DNA of 64,000 bases from Bifidobacterium aerophilum. Its GTDB lineage: Bacteria > Actinomycetota > Actinomycetes > Actinomycetales > Bifidobacteriaceae. The stretch's first letter is position 1. Each line of letters begins with the position of its first letter. Positions 61,677 to 64,000 of the stretch are shown here, in pieces. The stretch lies in the NCBI RefSeq assembly GCF_010667685.1, contig NZ_WHZW01000003.1, forward strand, positions 107,855 to 171,854, given 5' to 3'. The translations under genes and the position numbers were made by a program. The notes under the pieces are model-generated. The model saw only the letters and a program-made list of their open reading frames with translations. It made no database searches and was not told the origin of the DNA.

Positions 61677-62669
61677 TTACTCGGCCTTGCCGCCGGAGCG
61701 GGAGTACGGGTCGATCGCGTCGCGCAGGCCGTCGCCGATCAGCTGCACGGAGAAGGTCAGGATGATCAGCATGACCGACGGGAAGACCAGCACCCACGGG
61801 GAGGTCTGCACGACCGACTGGCCGGCGTTCAACAACGTGCCGAGGGAGGTGTCGGGGGCCTTGATGCCGAGGCCCAGGAAGCTCAGCGAGGTTTCGCTGT
61901 TGACCGCGCCGATGACGCCGAGGACGGTGTTGATGACGAGCACGGAGCCGAGGTTCGGCACGAGGTGGCGCACGATGATCGTGAACGACGGCACGCCCAT
62001 GAACTTCGCTGCGCGCACGTATTCGCGGTCGCGCAGCGAGAGCGTCAGCGTGCGCAGGGTTCGTGCGTAGCCGATCCAGCCGAACGCGGTCAGGCCGATC
62101 GCCAGCCAGATCCAGTCGCTGCCGCCCTTGGCCATGCCGACGATCAGCGCGATGAGCAGGAACGACGGGACGACGAGCAGCATGTCGAGCAGCCACATGC
62201 CGACGTGCTCGAACCAGCCCTCGAAGAACGCGACCGCAGTGCCGACGAGCGCGGCGATGATCGTGATGCACACCGAGCTCAGGATGCCGATGGTCAGCGA
62301 ACGGCCGAGGCCGCGCACGATCATCGCGTACAGGTCGGAGCCGCCGACGGTCGTGCCGAGCCAGTGGTCGGCGGACGGCGGCGCGGCGAGCGCGGCGAAG
62401 TCCGGCTCGTCGTAGCTCCACTGCGAGAAGCGCGCGCCGAACGTGGCGAAGAAGATCAGGATCAGCAGCACGATCAGGCCGACCACCGCGGACGGGCGAC
62501 GGCAGAAGCGGCGCACGTACAGCATCATGCGGCCGGTGCGCTTGAAATCGTCGTGCTCGGACTTGTCGGACTTGCCGGCTGCGACCGTCTGGTCGACGCC
62601 GTTCTGCTCGTCGCGCACCTCGTCGGTCGCGTCCGCGTCGGCGACCATGTTCTCGGAATCGTTCATCAT
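61677..62669 (-). CDS. oppC: ABC importer permease, OppC-like
   Basis: A 330-residue inner-membrane permease. An acidic leader of about 45 residues precedes six helices. The EAA loop is EYVRAAKFMGVPSFTIIVRHLVPNLGS, the contact with the ATPase. The N-terminal OppC domain begins RRFCRRPSAVVGLIVLLIL. Two adjacent ATG codons at 62669 and 62666 follow AAAGGA. It lies 45 bases after the OppB gene. Confidence 0.94.
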   Translation of the reverse strand: MMNDSENMVADADATDEVRDEQNGVDQTVAAGKSDKSEHDDFKRTGRMMLYVRRFCRRPSAVVGLIVLLILIFFATFGARFSQWSYDEPDFAALAAPPSADHWLGTTVGGSDLYAMIVRGLGRSLTIGILSSVCITIIAALVGTAVAFFEGWFEHVGMWLLDMLLVVPSFLLIALIVGMAKGGSDWIWLAIGLTAFGWIGYARTLRTLTLSLRDREYVRAAKFMGVPSFTIIVRHLVPNLGSVLVINTVLGVIGAVNSETSLSFLGLGIKAPDTSLGTLLNAGQSVVQTSPWVLVFPSVMLIILTFSVQLIGDGLRDAIDPYSRSGGKAE

Positions 62670-62714
62670 ATCGATCGTCCTTTACTCACGTTCCACGTAT
62701 CGGGATCGGGCGTC

Positions 62715-63698
62715 TCAGCTCAGTCGGATGCGCGGGTCGAGCCACGCGGAGAAGATGTCGGCCAGCAGCGCGCCGGTCAGCGTGCACACGCCGCCGAACG
62801 CGGCCACGGCGACCGCGCCGTTGATGTCGTTCTGCGCGATCGTCTGCGTGAAGTACATGCCCAGCCCGTTGATCGCGAACACGTTCTCGGTGATGACCGC
62901 GCCGGTGAACACGCCCGCGATCGAGAACGCGACGTCCACGGCCGTCGGGATCAGGCTCGTGCGCAGCGCGTGGCGGCGGATCGCGACGTTGAGCGGCAGA
63001 CCCTTCGCACGGGCGGTGCGCACATAATCGGCGTTCATCGTGTCAAGCAGATACGTGCGCTGGGTGAGGTGGTAGCTCACCGTGCCGGGGATCGTCATGA
63101 CAATGGTCGGCAGGATCAGGTGCTGCAGGTAGTCGAGCACCCACAGGACCGGATTGTTGCCTTGGTACGAGTGCAGGCCGGTCACGTAGAACGCGCGCGT
63201 GCCGATGAGGTTGTTGAAGTTGATCGCGATGAGCACGACCATCAGGCCCATGACGGCGGCCGGGATGACCAGGAAGAACGTGGCGACCGAGTTGAGCACG
63301 CGATCCTGCCACTTGTACTGGCGGATGGCGGTGTACACGCCGATGCTCACGCCGAAGATGATCGCGAGGATCGTGGCGAGCGTCACCAGCTGCAGCGACG
63401 CGGCGATGCGCGACGCGATGGCCGGGCCGACCGGCGACTGGTCGGGGCTCAGGCCCCAATCCCAGCGGGTCACGATGCCCTTGAGCCAACGGCCGTAACG
63501 AATGATGACGGGCGTCTGGTCGTTGATGTTCGCCATGTCCAGCGAACGGTTGATGGATGCCATCGGCGGGCGCGGATTACGCGACATGTAGTTCGAACGC
63601 GGATCCATGAACGCGCTCGCCAGGAAATACGTCATCGACACCGCCACGAACAGCATGATGATGTAGTTGCCGATGCGCTTGAGAATGTACTTGAGCAT
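62715..63698 (-). CDS. oppB: ABC importer permease, OppB-like
   Basis: A 327-residue permease, first gene of the importer operon. It begins MLKYILKRIGNYIIMLFVAV, the usual OppB first helix, and has the ATPase-contact loop DYVRTARAKGLPLNVAIRRHALR with the conserved A-x-x-x-G. The segment between helices 1 and 2 (about 30-90) is long and lies outside the membrane, as in this family. AGGAGG lies 6 bases before the ATG. Confidence 0.95.
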   Translation of the reverse strand: MLKYILKRIGNYIIMLFVAVSMTYFLASAFMDPRSNYMSRNPRPPMASINRSLDMANINDQTPVIIRYGRWLKGIVTRWDWGLSPDQSPVGPAIASRIAASLQLVTLATILAIIFGVSIGVYTAIRQYKWQDRVLNSVATFFLVIPAAVMGLMVVLIAINFNNLIGTRAFYVTGLHSYQGNNPVLWVLDYLQHLILPTIVMTIPGTVSYHLTQRTYLLDTMNADYVRTARAKGLPLNVAIRRHALRTSLIPTAVDVAFSIAGVFTGAVITENVFAINGLGMYFTQTIAQNDINGAVAVAAFGGVCTLTGALLADIFSAWLDPRIRLS

Positions 63699-63953
63699 CC
63701 GTCACCTCCTAAAAGCCTCAGTAGTAGTACCGCGCGCGCAGGCGCCCGCAAAATTCAATCCAATATATGAGATGGGGTATTGACGGATTTGCGGTTCGGA
63801 GATATGGCAAAACCGTTTTAGTTGGCGGCGGGTCGTCGCAACGAACCCGTTTGTTAATTTCTCGTTTCGGATTCGTACAGGAAATACGCAGTACAATGTC
63901 TGCGGATTTTCAGCCGCCGCTTTTCAGCAAAGCCGACCGACTCCTCATCTTCT
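63699..63953 (-). promoter_or_regulatory. Upstream region of the importer operon
   Basis: No gene is supported here. On the minus strand a TATATT box at about 63763-63768 lies 65 bases before the oppB start, without a clear -35 box. The stretch is AT-rich compared with the coding regions. No operator palindrome stands out. Confidence 0.4.
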
Positions 63954-63999
63954 GCTCCCCCTGATAGGGGGAGCTGTCAGCGCAGCTGACTGAGGGGGT
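63954..63999 (+). repeat. Dispersed two-hairpin repeat, copy 6
   Basis: First stem GCTCCCCC-TGAT-AGGGGGAGC, second stem GTCAGC-GCA-GCTGAC, tail TGAGGGGG. It ends at the window edge. Confidence 0.83.
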
Positions 64000-64000
64000 C

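Overview
The window comes from a high-GC Actinobacterium, almost certainly a Bifidobacterium. The grounds are the many LacI-family regulators with CG-centred operators, cytosolic glycosidases paired with few secreted ones, sortase-anchored surface proteins, a GH127 beta-L-arabinofuranosidase of the HypBA1 type, and AAGGAG ribosome binding sites throughout. Almost the whole window is accessory glycan metabolism. I see no rRNA, tRNA, CRISPR array, insertion sequence or phage gene.

Layout. (1) 0-4 kb: an AlgQ/LplA-type sugar-binding lipoprotein divergent from a LacI regulator, then a one-pass membrane protein. (2) 4-13 kb: a cytosolic GH59-like enzyme, the D-glucuronate/galacturonate route uxaC-uxuB-manD, and a divergent LacI regulator. 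(3) 13-20 kb: GH30 enzyme, GH123-like (DUF4091) protein, Eis-like acetyltransferase, galE. (4) 20-28 kb: a sortase-anchored surface protein behind a poly-G tract, a possible toxin-antitoxin pair, a DUF2264 protein, an unlisted 38-residue ORF, a DeoR-LacI hybrid regulator, an AAA ATPase with a triple palindrome, and a HAD phosphatase. (5) 28-41 kb: a self-contained sugar cluster of DUF5107/TPR protein, GH2, GPH symporter, GH2-CBM32 and a divergent AraC activator. (6) 41-50 kb: AraC regulator, GH127, and a 1769-residue wall-anchored tandem GH43 protein. (7) 50-57 kb: a solitary HipB-like repressor, GH36 alpha-galactosidase and a heterodimeric ABC exporter. (8) 57-64 kb: a family-5 binding-protein ABC importer (oppB-oppC-oppDF fusion-SBP).

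How it fits together (inference): the GH43 protein would trim an arabinogalactan-like or other beta-galactose-rich plant or host glycan at the surface. Binding-protein and GPH transporters would bring fragments in. The GH59, GH30, GH2, GH127, GH36, DUF2264, DUF4091 and DUF5107 proteins, none with a signal peptide, would finish the job in the cytosol. Galactose units would pass through galE, and uronate units through uxaC-uxuB-manD to 2-keto-3-deoxygluconate. Its kinase and aldolase are not in the window.

The most unusual non-coding structure is a set of hairpin families: a dispersed two-stem repeat whose stems co-vary between copies (both window edges and several intergenic gaps), a tandem array of 38-39-nt hairpins joined by exact 14-nt linkers at 13 kb, and a nested 197-bp inverted repeat at 7 kb. 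Operator-like palindromes precede most of the operons.
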